64,000 nucleotides of DNA from Pseudomonas sp. AOB-7 (GTDB lineage: Bacteria; Pseudomonadota; Gammaproteobacteria; Pseudomonadales; Pseudomonadaceae). The notes beneath the pieces were generated by a model. That model ran no database searches, had not been told where the DNA came from, and saw only the letters and a list, made by a program, of their open reading frames with translations. The stretch covers positions 682,001 through 746,000 of the forward strand of contig NZ_RFFK01000001.1 in NCBI RefSeq assembly GCF_003696305.1. Reading direction: 5' to 3'. Shown here piece by piece: positions 35,385 to 45,437 of the stretch. How positions within the stretch are numbered: position 1 is the stretch's first letter; each line of letters begins with the position of its first letter. Both the position numbers and the translations under genes were made by a program.

Positions 35385-36449
35385 ATGGATTCGATCACCC
35401 AAGCCGTACTCGGCGCCAGCATCCAGGGCGCCCTGCTCGGCCGCTGGCAGGGGCGCAAGGCGCTGCTGTACGGCGCCATGCTCGGCACCCTGCCGGATCT
35501 CGACGTGGTCATCGACTACGGCGATGCCGTGGCGGACATGACCTACCACCGCGGCTTCAGCCATTCGCTGTTCGTCCTCAGCGGTCTGGCCCTGCTGTTG
35601 ACCTGGCTGGCCAGGCGTTTTCGGCCTCACCCCGGCTATTCGGGGCGGCGCCTGCTGCTCACCGTTTGGCTGATTCTGTTCACCCACCCCGTGCTGGACG
35701 CCTTCACCAGCTACGGCACCCAGCTGTTCTGGCCGCTGATGCCGATTCCCACCGCCTGGTCCAGCCTGTTCATCATCGACCCGCTGTATACCCTGCCACT
35801 GCTGGTTGCGGTCGTGGTCGGCCTGTTCAACGGCTTGCGCGAACAGGCCTGGCGGGTGCCGGCCGTGGCCCTGGCGCTGTCCACGCTCTATATCGGTTTC
35901 AGCCTGGCCGGCAAATACATGGCCGAGCAGCGGGTGGAGGCCGAACTGGCGCGCCAGGGCATCGTCGCCGAGCAGCTGTTCATCACCCCGACGCCGCTCA
36001 ACAGCCTGCTGTGGCGGGTCATAGTGCTGGACGGCGAGCACTACCACGAAGCCCTGGTCGGCTGGTTCGACGACGCTCCGCCGCAGCTGCAGCGCCTGCC
36101 GCGCGGCACACAGCTGCGCGAGCAGTTGCTCGACTCGCCCGCGCACCAGCGCCTGGCCTGGTTCACCGACGGCGTGCTGCGCTACGACCAGATCGGCGAC
36201 CGCCTGATCGTCACCGACCTGCGTCTGGGCATGACCGGCTTCCACCCCTTCCGCTTCGACTTCGCCCGCCTGCAGGACGGCCAGTGGCAGGTGCACCGGC
36301 ACATCGAGCGGCTGCCCTTCGAGCGCGGCGAACCCGAGCACCTGCTGGTGCTGCTCAAGCGCATCTGGCAGCCGCAGCTGCCCGTTCCGCTACTGGCCTG
36401 GGCCGGCGAACTGGAGAAACCCCTGCTAAGTGAGACGGGCTCGCGCTAA
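35385..36449 (+). CDS. DUF457-family membrane-bound metal-dependent hydrolase (YdjM-like)
   Basis: A 354-aa inner-membrane protein. The DUF457 domain is at the N-terminus: MDSITQAVLGASIQGALLG, then LGTLPDLDVVIDY and YHRGFSHSLFVL, with His and Asp residues likely to bind metal, and about four membrane segments in the first half. The C-terminal half (about 190-354) is soluble. E. coli YdjM is SOS-induced, but no LexA box is apparent here. It lies 26-35 bases upstream of the ABC exporter gene, so the two may be co-expressed. Substrate unknown. Confidence 0.85.
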   Translation: MDSITQAVLGASIQGALLGRWQGRKALLYGAMLGTLPDLDVVIDYGDAVADMTYHRGFSHSLFVLSGLALLLTWLARRFRPHPGYSGRRLLLTVWLILFTHPVLDAFTSYGTQLFWPLMPIPTAWSSLFIIDPLYTLPLLVAVVVGLFNGLREQAWRVPAVALALSTLYIGFSLAGKYMAEQRVEAELARQGIVAEQLFITPTPLNSLLWRVIVLDGEHYHEALVGWFDDAPPQLQRLPRGTQLREQLLDSPAHQRLAWFTDGVLRYDQIGDRLIVTDLRLGMTGFHPFRFDFARLQDGQWQVHRHIERLPFERGEPEHLLVLLKRIWQPQLPVPLLAWAGELEKPLLSETGSR

Positions 36450-36484
36450 CATCGAGCCCTCTTCATCAAGGCAGGATGCCTGCG

Positions 36485-38335
36485 ATGCTGTTCCGCCGTT
36501 TCGAGTCGCTGATCGACGCCTTCAAACCCAGCCCGGACGTGCAGCCGCCCGCCGGGCTGGTGCGCTTCTACCTGCACTACCTGCGCCAGGTCTGGCCGCT
36601 GATGCTGGCCCTGTTGGTGATGGGCTTCTTCGCCGCGGTGATCGAGGTGGCGCTGTTCGAGTTCCTCGGCCGCCTGATCGACATGGCGCAACGCACGCCG
36701 AGCGCCGAGTTCTTCCAGCAGTACCGCGGCGAGCTGCTGTGGATGCTGCTGGTGGCGCTGCTCCTGCGCCCGCTGGTGTTCGGCCTGCACGATCTGCTGG
36801 CCAACCAGGCGGTCAACCCGGGGCTGACCAACCTGATCCGCTGGCAGAACCACCGCTACGTGCTCAAGCAGAGCCTGAGCTTCTTCCAGAACGACTTCGC
36901 CGGGCGTATCGCCCAACGCATCATGCAGACCGGGCCGAGCCTGCGCGAGTCGGCCATGCAGCTGGTCGACGCGCTGTGGTTCGTGGTGGTCTACGCCGGC
37001 AGCGCGCTGTACCTGTTCGCCGCCGCGGATGTGCGTCTGATCCTGCCGCTGCTGGCCTGGATCGTCGGCTACTGCCTGCTGCTGCGCCATTTCGTGCCGC
37101 GCATCAAGCAGCGCTCGGCCGCCGCCTCGGCGGCGCGCTCGAAGGTCATGGGCCGGGTGGTGGACGGCTACAGCAACGTGATGACGCTCAAGCTGTTCGC
37201 CCACACCCGCGAGGAGGAAGGCTACGCCCGCGAGGCCATGCAGGAGCTGCTGGACAAGGTGCACCAGCAGACCCGCACCGTGACCCTGCTCGACGTCAGC
37301 ATCACCAGCCTCAACGGCGTGCTGATCGTCGCCACCGGCGCCCTGGCGCTGTGGCTGTGGAGCCTGGGGTCGATCAGCACCGGCGCCATCGCCCTGGCGC
37401 TGGGCCTGGTGCTGCGCATCAACAACATGGCCGAGTGGGTGATGTGGGTGGTCAACGGCATCTTCGAGAACGTCGGCACCGTGCAGGACGGCATGCACAC
37501 CATAGTCCAGCCGCGTCAGGTGCTCGACCGGGAGGGCGCCCAGCCGCTGCGGGTGGAGCGCGGCGAGGTGCGTTTCGAGGACATCCACTTCCACTACGGC
37601 AAGGCCGGCGGGGTGATCGCCGGGCTCAGCCTGAACGTGCGCGCCGGCGAGAAAATCGGCCTGGTCGGGCCGTCCGGCGCCGGCAAGTCGACCCTGGTCA
37701 ACCTGCTGCTGCGCCTGTACGACCTGGAGAGCGGACGCATCCTGGTCGATGGCCAGGACATCGCCGCGGTGAGCCAGGAGAGCCTGCGCGCGCAGATCGG
37801 CATGGTCACCCAGGACACCGCCCTGCTGCACCGCTCGATCCGCGACAACCTGCGCTACGGCCGCCCGGACGCCAGCGAGGCGCAGTTGCTGGAGGCGGCG
37901 CACAAGGCCCGCGCCGACACCTTCATTCCGCAACTGGACGACGGCCAGGGCGGCCGCGGCATGGACGCCCAGGTCGGCGAGCGCGGGGTCAAGCTGTCCG
38001 GCGGTCAGCGCCAGCGCATCGCCATCGCCCGCGTGCTGCTCAAGGACGCGCCGATCCTGGTGCTGGACGAAGCCACCTCGGCGCTGGATTCGGAAGTCGA
38101 GGCGGCGATCCAGGACAGCCTGGACGAGCTGATGCAGGGCAAGACGGTGATCGCCATCGCCCATCGCCTGTCGACCATCGCGCGCATGGATCGCCTGGTG
38201 GTGATCGACCAGGGGCGCATCGTCGAGAGCGGCAGCCACGCCGAGCTGGTCGCCCGCGGCGGCCTGTATGCGCGCCTGTGGCAGCACCAGACCGGCGGCT
38301 TCGTCGGGGTGGATGACCCCGTGGGAGGGGCTTGA
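36485..38335 (+). CDS. ABC exporter, fused membrane and ATPase domains
   Basis: A 616-aa half-transporter. Six membrane helices occupy about residues 25-330, followed by the nucleotide-binding domain: Walker A GPSGAGKST, Q loop MVTQDTALL, signature LSGGQRQR, Walker B ILVLDEATSALD and H-loop AIAHRLST. It should act as a homodimer. ATG 36485 is preferred since AAGGCAGG lies 9-16 bases upstream; ATG 36476 directly follows that site and is too close. It resembles MsbA-type and multidrug exporters, but MsbA itself is usually encoded with lpxK, which is absent here. The cargo is not evident. Confidence 0.9.
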   Translation: MLFRRFESLIDAFKPSPDVQPPAGLVRFYLHYLRQVWPLMLALLVMGFFAAVIEVALFEFLGRLIDMAQRTPSAEFFQQYRGELLWMLLVALLLRPLVFGLHDLLANQAVNPGLTNLIRWQNHRYVLKQSLSFFQNDFAGRIAQRIMQTGPSLRESAMQLVDALWFVVVYAGSALYLFAAADVRLILPLLAWIVGYCLLLRHFVPRIKQRSAAASAARSKVMGRVVDGYSNVMTLKLFAHTREEEGYAREAMQELLDKVHQQTRTVTLLDVSITSLNGVLIVATGALALWLWSLGSISTGAIALALGLVLRINNMAEWVMWVVNGIFENVGTVQDGMHTIVQPRQVLDREGAQPLRVERGEVRFEDIHFHYGKAGGVIAGLSLNVRAGEKIGLVGPSGAGKSTLVNLLLRLYDLESGRILVDGQDIAAVSQESLRAQIGMVTQDTALLHRSIRDNLRYGRPDASEAQLLEAAHKARADTFIPQLDDGQGGRGMDAQVGERGVKLSGGQRQRIAIARVLLKDAPILVLDEATSALDSEVEAAIQDSLDELMQGKTVIAIAHRLSTIARMDRLVVIDQGRIVESGSHAELVARGGLYARLWQHQTGGFVGVDDPVGGA

Positions 38336-38385
38336 GCCGCGACTAGCCGCTAAAGCGCCACCCACAGCATGGCATTCCTGCCCGG

Positions 38386-39705
<1,320 letters not shown>

Positions 39706-39867
39706 GGGGGCACTACCTCGAAAAATCGACAAAACGGTGCATAGCCTAACGGTTTCCGCCGCCGCGGCCGAATTTCTTTGCAACGCGGCGCCGCCGAGGT
39801 TGCGAACCCATGCCATGGGGATGGTCTAATTGGCCCCTTCCCGAGCATCGACAGGTAGTTTTCGCCC

Positions 39868-41169
39868 ATGGATACGGATCAGCTGCTGAGCCAGGCCGAG
39901 CAACTCTGGAACCACTTCGACCAGTACCCCTGGCTGGGCGCCATCACCGGCCTGCTGGTGCTGCTGCTGGTGGCGCTGCTGGCCGGACGCCTGGCGCGCT
40001 TTCTGATCCTGCATGCGAGCAAGCTGCTGGCACGCCAGCCGGCGCTGTTCTGGCTGGAGGACCTGCGCCACAACAAGGTGTTCAACCGCCTGGCGCAGAT
40101 GGTGCCGTCGCTGCTGGTGCAGTTCGGCCTGGTGCTGGTGCCGGAGCTGAGCGACAAGGCCGAGCACTTCCTGCGCAACCTGGCCCTGGCCTTCACCCTG
40201 CTGTCGCTGACCCTGGCCCTCAGCGCCCTGCTCAACGCCCTGCTCGACCTCTACGCACGCACCCCGCACGCGCGCACCCGCTCGATCAAGGGCTACGTGC
40301 AGCTGGCCAAGATGCTGCTGTACGTGTTCGCCGCCATCGTCATAGTCGCCACCCTGATCGACCGCTCGCCGCTGCTGCTGCTGTCCGGCCTCGGCGCGAT
40401 GTCGGCGGTGATCCTGCTGGTGTACAAGGACACCCTGCTGTCCTTCGTCGCCGGCGTGCAGCTGACCAGCAACGACTCGCTGCGCGTCGGCGACTGGATC
40501 GAGATGCCCCAGGTCGGCGCCGACGGCGACGTGGTGGACATCAGCCTGCACACGGTCAAGGTGCAAAACTTCGACAAGACCATCGTCTCCATTCCCACCT
40601 GGCGGCTGATGGCCGAGTCGTTCAAGAACTGGCGCGGCATGACCCAGGCCGGCGGCCGGCGGATCAAGCGCAGCCTGCACCTGGACGCCGGCCTGGTGCG
40701 CTTTCTCGACGCCGCCGAGGAACAGCGCCTGGCCGGCGTGCGCCTGCTCACCGACTATCTCGGCCACAAGCAGGCCGAGCTGCGCCAGTGGAACGCCGAG
40801 CACAAGGCCGAGAACGGCCCCTCGGCCAACCGCCGGCGCATGACCAATATCGGTACCTTCCGCGCCTACGCCGAGGCCTACCTGAAGAGTCACCCGCAGA
40901 TCCGCCAGGACATGACCTGCATGGTGCGCCAGCTGCAACCCGGCGCCGAAGGCATCCCGCTGGAGATCTACTGCTTCACCGGCACCACCAACTGGCTGGA
41001 GTACGAACGCATCCAGAGCGACATCTTCGACTACCTGCTGGCCCTGCTGCCGGAGTTCGACCTGGCGCTGTACCAGCAGCCGGCCGGCAACGACCTGCGC
41101 CAGGGCCTGCAGGCGCTGAGTCAAAGACTGCCGTCACAATCGCCAACGGCGCCGACGCCGGAGGCTTGA
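39868..41169 (+). CDS. MscS-family mechanosensitive channel, YbdG (MscM) type
   Basis: A 433-aa membrane protein with five predicted spans. The pore helix and beta-domain entry are recognisable: LLLLSGLGAMSAVILLVYKDTLLSFVAGVQL (about 170-200), VGDWIEMPQVGADGDVVDISLHTVKVQNFDKTIVSIP. The cytoplasmic segment LMAESFKNWRGM, the ~50-residue insertion (VRFLDAAEEQ to NRRRMTNIGTFRAY) and the absence of the MscS C-terminal end fit E. coli YbdG (415 aa). It releases solutes under mild hypo-osmotic stress. It is on the same strand as the CigR-like gene, 54 bases away. Confidence 0.9.
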   Translation: MDTDQLLSQAEQLWNHFDQYPWLGAITGLLVLLLVALLAGRLARFLILHASKLLARQPALFWLEDLRHNKVFNRLAQMVPSLLVQFGLVLVPELSDKAEHFLRNLALAFTLLSLTLALSALLNALLDLYARTPHARTRSIKGYVQLAKMLLYVFAAIVIVATLIDRSPLLLLSGLGAMSAVILLVYKDTLLSFVAGVQLTSNDSLRVGDWIEMPQVGADGDVVDISLHTVKVQNFDKTIVSIPTWRLMAESFKNWRGMTQAGGRRIKRSLHLDAGLVRFLDAAEEQRLAGVRLLTDYLGHKQAELRQWNAEHKAENGPSANRRRMTNIGTFRAYAEAYLKSHPQIRQDMTCMVRQLQPGAEGIPLEIYCFTGTTNWLEYERIQSDIFDYLLALLPEFDLALYQQPAGNDLRQGLQALSQRLPSQSPTAPTPEA

Positions 41170-41223
41170 ACCGCCCCGGCCGCGGCGTTCTAATCGGCAC
41201 ACCCCTTTGCTGGAGCCCTACCC

Positions 41224-41631
41224 ATGCCTGCCATAACCCGAACTCCCCTCGCGCTCGGCCTCAGCCTGCTGCTGGTCGCCTCGCCACTGCTGGCCAGCCC
41301 GCCGCCGGGCAAGGGCAAGCATGGCGGCGGCCACGACGAGGTGCAGATCGACCTGCGTGGCCCGACCGTGGATATCGGCCAGGTGCGCATCGTGCTCGGC
41401 GACAACCGCCAGCTGATCGGCCCGACCTCCGCCCTGCCGCCCGGCATCGCCAAGAACCTGGCCCGCGGCAAGCCGCTGCCGCCGGGCATCGCCAAGAACT
41501 TCGACAGCCGTCTGTCGGCGCGCCTGCCCTATTACGAGGGTTACGAGTGGAAACAGGTGGGCCGCGACGTGGTGCTGGTGGCAATCGCCACCGGGATCGT
41601 CTATGAGGTATTGAGGAACGTGCTGGACTAA
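41224..41631 (+). CDS. CigR-like (RcnB-fold) inner-membrane protein
   Basis: A 135-aa exported or membrane protein. A signal peptide (residues 1-24) precedes a basic, Gly/His-rich linker (PPPGKGKHGGGHDE). The repeated motif LPPGIAKNL/LPPGIAKNF with RG-KPLPP is the hallmark of the CigR family. A final hydrophobic helix (VVLVAIATGIVYEVL) suggests a C-terminal anchor. CigR is an anti-virulence regulator in Salmonella; in Pseudomonas the role is unknown. GGAG lies 8-11 bases before the ATG. It follows the mechanosensitive channel, so an envelope-stress link is possible but unproven. Confidence 0.8.
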   Translation: MPAITRTPLALGLSLLLVASPLLASPPPGKGKHGGGHDEVQIDLRGPTVDIGQVRIVLGDNRQLIGPTSALPPGIAKNLARGKPLPPGIAKNFDSRLSARLPYYEGYEWKQVGRDVVLVAIATGIVYEVLRNVLD

Positions 41632-41642
41632 ACCAGAGCCCC

Positions 41643-41672
41643 GGGCGCCGCCGACCAGCGGTCGCGGCGCCC
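41643..41672. terminator. GC-rich hairpin after the CigR-like gene
   Basis: GGGCGCCGC (41643-41651) pairs with GCGGCGCCC (41664-41672) around a 12-base loop. There is no T-run, so this is a possible attenuator or rho-linked end rather than a classical terminator. Confidence 0.4.
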
Positions 41673-41730
41673 GCCGAACTTGTCGCCTACGCATCGCTCC
41701 AATGCTAAGACGCTTTGTTGCGGAGGCATG

Positions 41731-42309
41731 ATGAACCCCTCGCTGATCTACCACGTCACCTCAAGCCTCGATGGCTATATCGCCCGCCCCGATGGTCGCC
41801 TCGACTGGTTCGAAGCCCAGCGCCAACCGGACGAGGAATACAGCTTCCAGTACTTCTACTCCAGCATCGACGCCCTGCTGATGGGCCGCGGCACCTACGA
41901 GGCGCTGCTCAAGCGCGGTGGGCCCTGGCCCTATCCGGGCAAGCCCTGCGTGGTGCTCACCCGCTCCCAGTTGCCGCGTGCAGCGACCGAGGTGCAGCTG
42001 ACCCACTGCACGCCGGGGCAGGCTGTGGCGGCGCTGAAGGAAGCCAAGTTCCAGCGCATCTGGCTGGTCGGCGGCAGCTCCCTGGCGGGCACCTGCTACA
42101 CCGCCGGCCTGCTCGACGAGGTGGTGATCAACCTGGTGCCGCACCTGCTCGGCGCCGGCATTCCGCTGCTGGCCAGCGGCATGGAGCGCAGCCTGGTGCT
42201 GAGCGACCAGCGGCGCTTCAACAGCGGCACGGTGCAGCTGCACTACCAGGTGAAGAAGCAGGCCAGCCAGCCGACGCAGATTCCCATGCCGCGCAGCAGC
42301 GCCGCCTGA
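41731..42309 (+). CDS. Dihydrofolate reductase-fold protein (RibD C-terminal family)
   Basis: A 192-aa RibD-C/DHFR-like protein. VTSSLDGYIARPDGRLDW is the standard opening of the YwjB/YyaP group, MGRGTYEAL binds the pyrophosphate of NADPH, and IWLVGGSSLAG is the second nucleotide loop. Real folate reductase activity is unlikely, since the DHFR active-site Asp context differs. Two ATGs are adjacent (41728 and 41731); 41731 is taken because GGAGG is too close to the first. It is convergent with rarD, stop to stop with no gap. Substrate unknown. Confidence 0.87.
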   Translation: MNPSLIYHVTSSLDGYIARPDGRLDWFEAQRQPDEEYSFQYFYSSIDALLMGRGTYEALLKRGGPWPYPGKPCVVLTRSQLPRAATEVQLTHCTPGQAVAALKEAKFQRIWLVGGSSLAGTCYTAGLLDEVVINLVPHLLGAGIPLLASGMERSLVLSDQRRFNSGTVQLHYQVKKQASQPTQIPMPRSSAA

Positions 42310-43203
42310 TCAGTGCCCGCGCTGCTGCTTGCGCAGCAGCCGGGCGCTATCCCAACCGACCAGCAGCACCGCCAGCCAGATCGGCAGGTAGGTCAGCCAT
42401 TGCCCGGCATCGAAGGACTCGCCGAGCACCAGCAGGGCCACGCCGAACAGCAGCACCGGCTCGACGTAACTGAGGATGCCGAACAGCCCCAGCGGCAGCA
42501 GGCGGCTGGAAGCCATCATCGCGGCGAAGGCCAGGGTGCCGATCAGCGCCATGCCGGGCACCAGCAGCCAGAGCGCGGCCCGCTCCTCGAAGGCGCCCAC
42601 CGGGGCGTAAGCGACGATCAGCCAGATCGCCAAGGGCGCCAGCATCAGCATCTCCAGCACGAAGCCTGACAGCGCGTCCAGGCGCATCCAGCGGCGCAGC
42701 ATGAAATACGGCGGGTAGCCCAGCGCAGTGACCAGGGTCAGCCAGGAGAACGCCTGGCTGCGCCACAGTTCGTGCAGCACGCCGAGCACGGCGCAGGCCA
42801 CCGCCAGTTGCTGCAGCGGGCGCAGGCGTTCGTCGTAGAACAGCCGCCCGGCCAGGACCATGGCCAACGGCAGGAGGAAGTAGCCCAGCGACACCTCAAG
42901 CATGCGCCCGGCCAATGGCGCCCAGAGAAACAGCCCCCACTGCACGCCGATCAGCACCGCCGCCAGCGGCCAGGCGGCCAGCAGCAACGGCTCGCGGCGC
43001 AGGCGGGCGAAGGTCTCGCGCAGCAGCGCCCCCTGGCGGGTCAGCAGCACCAGCAACAGCACCACCGGAATCGACCAGAGCACGCGCTGGGCGAAGATCT
43101 GGATGCCGTCCAGCGGCGCCAGCAGTTGCACGTAGCCGGGCAGCACGGCGAACAGCAGCGAGGCGCCCACCGACAGCGCCACCCCACGCCCGGACAGGTG
43201 CAT
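42310..43203 (-). CDS. rarD: RarD-type DMT transporter
   Basis: A 297-aa inner-membrane protein with ten predicted helices (two EamA halves). The RarD pattern is visible: GVALSVGASLLFAVLPGYVQLLAPLDG with FAQRVLWSIPVVLL, and GLFLWAPLAGRMLEVSLGYFLLPL. RarD is linked to chloramphenicol sensitivity, though its transport role is not settled. The ATG overlaps the upstream EamA stop by one base (43203), so the two form an operon. The end abuts the convergent reductase gene directly. Confidence 0.88.
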   Translation of the reverse strand: MHLSGRGVALSVGASLLFAVLPGYVQLLAPLDGIQIFAQRVLWSIPVVLLLVLLTRQGALLRETFARLRREPLLLAAWPLAAVLIGVQWGLFLWAPLAGRMLEVSLGYFLLPLAMVLAGRLFYDERLRPLQQLAVACAVLGVLHELWRSQAFSWLTLVTALGYPPYFMLRRWMRLDALSGFVLEMLMLAPLAIWLIVAYAPVGAFEERAALWLLVPGMALIGTLAFAAMMASSRLLPLGLFGILSYVEPVLLFGVALLVLGESFDAGQWLTYLPIWLAVLLVGWDSARLLRKQQRGH

Positions 43204-44075
43204 CAGGCCACCCTGCCCTGCAGTAGCCGCGCCCGGCCGAGGCCGGCCAGCGGCAGCGAGGCGACGATCACCGCACCGCCCAGGGCCAGGCGCAGCAGAT
43301 CGGCGTCATGGTTCCAGATCAGCAGATTGACCAGCAAGCCGGCCGGCACCAGTGCATTGTTCATCACCGCCAGGGTGCCGCCGTCGACCAGGCTGGCGCC
43401 CTGGTTCCACCAGTACAGCCCCAGGCCCGAGGCCACCACGCCGAGCCAGGCGAGCACACTCCACTGCAGCAGCGTGCTCGGCAGGCGCTCGGCATTGCCC
43501 AGCAGCAGGAAGGCCGGCAACGCCACCAGCAGCGCGCCCAGGTAGAAGAAGCCGAAACGCCGGTACTGCGGCTCGCTGGAGGGGTGGCGCAACAGCAGGT
43601 GCTTGTACAGCACCTGGCCGGCGGCGAAGGTGAAGTTGGCCAGTTGCAGCAGCAGAAAGCCGAGCAGGAACCCCTTGCTGACGCCGTCGTAGCGGATGAT
43701 CCCGGCGCCCAGCACCGCCACCAGCGCGGCGAGCAGCGCCCAGGGGTTGAAGCGGCGATTGAGGGCGTCCTCGATCAGGGTCACGTGCAGCGGCGTGAGG
43801 ATGGTGAACAGCAGCACCTCGGGCACCGTCAGCAGGTTGAAGCTCAGGTACAGACAGACATAGGTGACGCCGAACTGCAACGCACCGATCAGCAGCATGC
43901 CGCGCACGAAGGCCGGCGCCTGGCCGCGCCAGCGGGTCAGCGGCACGAACAGCAGCCCGGCGATGAGGATGCGGCTGAGCACGGCGAAGTAGCTGTCGAC
44001 CGCCCCGGCCAGGTACTCGCCGATCAGGCTGAAGGAGAAGGCCCACAGCAGGGTCACAATCAGCAGGTAGCGCAC
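43203..44075 (-). CDS. EamA-family DMT transporter
   Basis: A 290-aa ten-helix transporter of the drug/metabolite superfamily (WAFSFSLIGEYLAG at the start, YVCLYLSFNLLTVPEVLLFTILTPLHV in the middle and GLGLYWWNQGASLVDGGTLAVMNN in the second half). These proteins usually export amino acids, metabolites or drugs. The substrate cannot be read from sequence. It is the first gene of a two-transporter operon with rarD. No regulator is adjacent. The start (GTG or ATG at 44075) agrees with a membrane-entering N-terminus. Confidence 0.85.
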   Translation of the reverse strand: MRYLLIVTLLWAFSFSLIGEYLAGAVDSYFAVLSRILIAGLLFVPLTRWRGQAPAFVRGMLLIGALQFGVTYVCLYLSFNLLTVPEVLLFTILTPLHVTLIEDALNRRFNPWALLAALVAVLGAGIIRYDGVSKGFLLGFLLLQLANFTFAAGQVLYKHLLLRHPSSEPQYRRFGFFYLGALLVALPAFLLLGNAERLPSTLLQWSVLAWLGVVASGLGLYWWNQGASLVDGGTLAVMNNALVPAGLLVNLLIWNHDADLLRLALGGAVIVASLPLAGLGRARLLQGRVA

Positions 44076-44226
44076 GGCGAGCTCCAGGCAACTAAGGCGG
44101 CGACCTTAGCGCGTTCGCCCATGCCGGACAATCCGTCGCTGCGGCCTCAGCCGCGAACAGGGTGGACTGCGGTCGCAATCCGGGAGGATCCGCGTGAATG
44201 TCTCCGGTTTTGCCCCGGATCAGACG

Positions 44227-44261
44227 AAAAAGCCGGCCCGCACCCTCGGGCACCGGCCGGC
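44227..44261 (-). terminator. Rho-independent terminator after azoR
   Basis: On the minus strand GCCGGCC pairs with GGCCGGC around a GC-rich loop and is followed by TTTTTCG (A-run at 44227-44231 on the plus strand). It lies 43 bases past the azoR stop. Confidence 0.8.
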
Positions 44262-44303
44262 GAACGCGCCCGGATGCGGGCGCTCAGGAGAGTGGAGTCG
44301 CGA

Positions 44304-44903
44304 TCAGGCCACGGCCGCCAGCTTGGCCTTGGCCTGGGCCAGCCCCTTGGCACTGAACTCGCTGCCCAGGTTTAGGCCTTCGGCGTGGATGAACTGCACC
44401 TCGTGGATGCCGATGAAGGCCAGCGCCTGGCGCAGGTAGGGTTCCTGGTGATCCAGGCCGCTGCCGGCGTAGATGCCGCCGCGGGCGGTGAGGACGAAGG
44501 CGCGCTTGCCACTGAGCAGGCCCTGCGGGCCGGTTTCGCTGTACTTGAAGGTGACCCCGGCGCGCAGCACGTGGTCCAGCCAGGCTTTCAGGGTACTGGG
44601 GATGGCGAAGTTGTACATGGGCGCAGCCAGCACCAGCACGTCGGCGGCCAGCAGCTCGTCGGTGAGCTGGTTGGAGCGTGCCAGCGCGGCCTTCTCCGCC
44701 TCGCTCTGCTGCTCGGTCGGGGTCATCCAGCCGCCCAGCAGGGTGGCGTCCAGGTGCGGCACCGGCTCGGCGGCCAGGTCGCGTACCTGGATCTGGTCGG
44801 CGGGATGGGCGGCCTGCCAGTTGGCGATGAACTGCTGGGTCAGCTCGCGGGACACCGAGCCTTGTTGACGGGCGCTGCTTTCGATAACCAGAACACGGGA
44901 CAT
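44304..44903 (-). CDS. azoR: FMN-dependent NADH-azoreductase
   Basis: A 199-aa flavodoxin-fold enzyme that reduces azo dyes and quinones with NADH. SSARQQGSVSRELTQQFI (residues 9-26) binds the FMN phosphate, APMYNFAIPSTLKAWLDHVLRAG is the core motif, and LTARGGIYAG closes the flavin site. It resembles the AzoR/PaAzoR group of Pseudomonas, which has several paralogues, so the number is not assigned. The upstream region has two inverted repeats (44912-44941 and 44961-45000), which suggests control by a repressor. A strong terminator follows. Confidence 0.93.
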   Translation of the reverse strand: MSRVLVIESSARQQGSVSRELTQQFIANWQAAHPADQIQVRDLAAEPVPHLDATLLGGWMTPTEQQSEAEKAALARSNQLTDELLAADVLVLAAPMYNFAIPSTLKAWLDHVLRAGVTFKYSETGPQGLLSGKRAFVLTARGGIYAGSGLDHQEPYLRQALAFIGIHEVQFIHAEGLNLGSEFSAKGLAQAKAKLAAVA

Positions 44904-44911
44904 GTTTGAGA

Positions 44912-45000
44912 CTCCATCGAGGTGGGTAGAGATCGATGGAGCAGAGATTAGAGTCGCAACTATCGATTAAAAAGCGCAAATATCCGCTTACATATATCGA
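44912..45000. promoter_or_regulatory. Two inverted repeats upstream of azoR
   Basis: CTCCATCGA-N12-TCGATGGAG has 9-bp arms at 44912-44920 and 44933-44941, just before the azoR start (44903). A looser palindrome, TATCGATT...AGCG-N8-CGCT...ATATCGA, covers 44961-45000. One may be an operator and the other a leader hairpin. No dedicated regulator is adjacent; the nearest LysR is at 45438. Confidence 0.5.
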
Positions 45001-45038
45001 CAAAGTTGATTTATCTACGACCCGGCACTAGGCTCTGC

Positions 45039-45353
45039 TTACTTGAGGCCACAGGTCAGGCTGACACGCAGGCGAATCACGCTGCGGGTGAACTTGACCG
45101 TCAGATTGGTGTTCGCCCCCGGCGCCAGCGCGGCCCGACGGGTCCGCGGCGCTTCGGGGCCGTTGCGGAACACCGCGGTGCATTCGGCCTCGCTCTGACC
45201 ATAGTTGTAGAGCATCAGCGCCGCCATGTTGTGGTCGATCTCCTGGGTGCTGGCGGACACCTCGGCACCGTTGAGCTGCTTGTCCAGCTCAATGGGGTAG
45301 GCATGGGCGCCCAGCGGCAACAGGACGAACAGCAGGCAGCAGAGTTTTTTCAT
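45039..45353 (-). CDS. Small secreted protein of unknown function
   Basis: A 104-aa protein with a signal peptide (KKLCCLLFVLLPLGAHA, cleaved before YPIELD). The mature domain has two cysteines that could form a disulfide, and the pattern NGPEAPRTRRAALAPG, which I recall in many Pseudomonas genomes as a conserved secreted protein often mislabelled 3-phosphoglycerate kinase. Nothing kinase-like is present. ATG 45353 is chosen because GGAGAG lies 7 bases upstream. It is divergent from the LysR gene with an 84-base gap. Function unknown. Confidence 0.78.
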   Translation of the reverse strand: MKKLCCLLFVLLPLGAHAYPIELDKQLNGAEVSASTQEIDHNMAALMLYNYGQSEAECTAVFRNGPEAPRTRRAALAPGANTNLTVKFTRSVIRLRVSLTCGLK

Positions 45354-45437
45354 CGACGCTCTCCAACGGGGAAGCGCCAGTGTAGGTGGATATCGCCGGC
45401 GATAGAACCCGTTTGCCGGCAGAGACAGGACAAAGCA

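Noticed and set aside
36446..38365. 639-codon frame antisense to the ABC exporter
   Set aside because: Val/His/Gln-rich with no motif; the ABC exporter has all its ATPase motifs.
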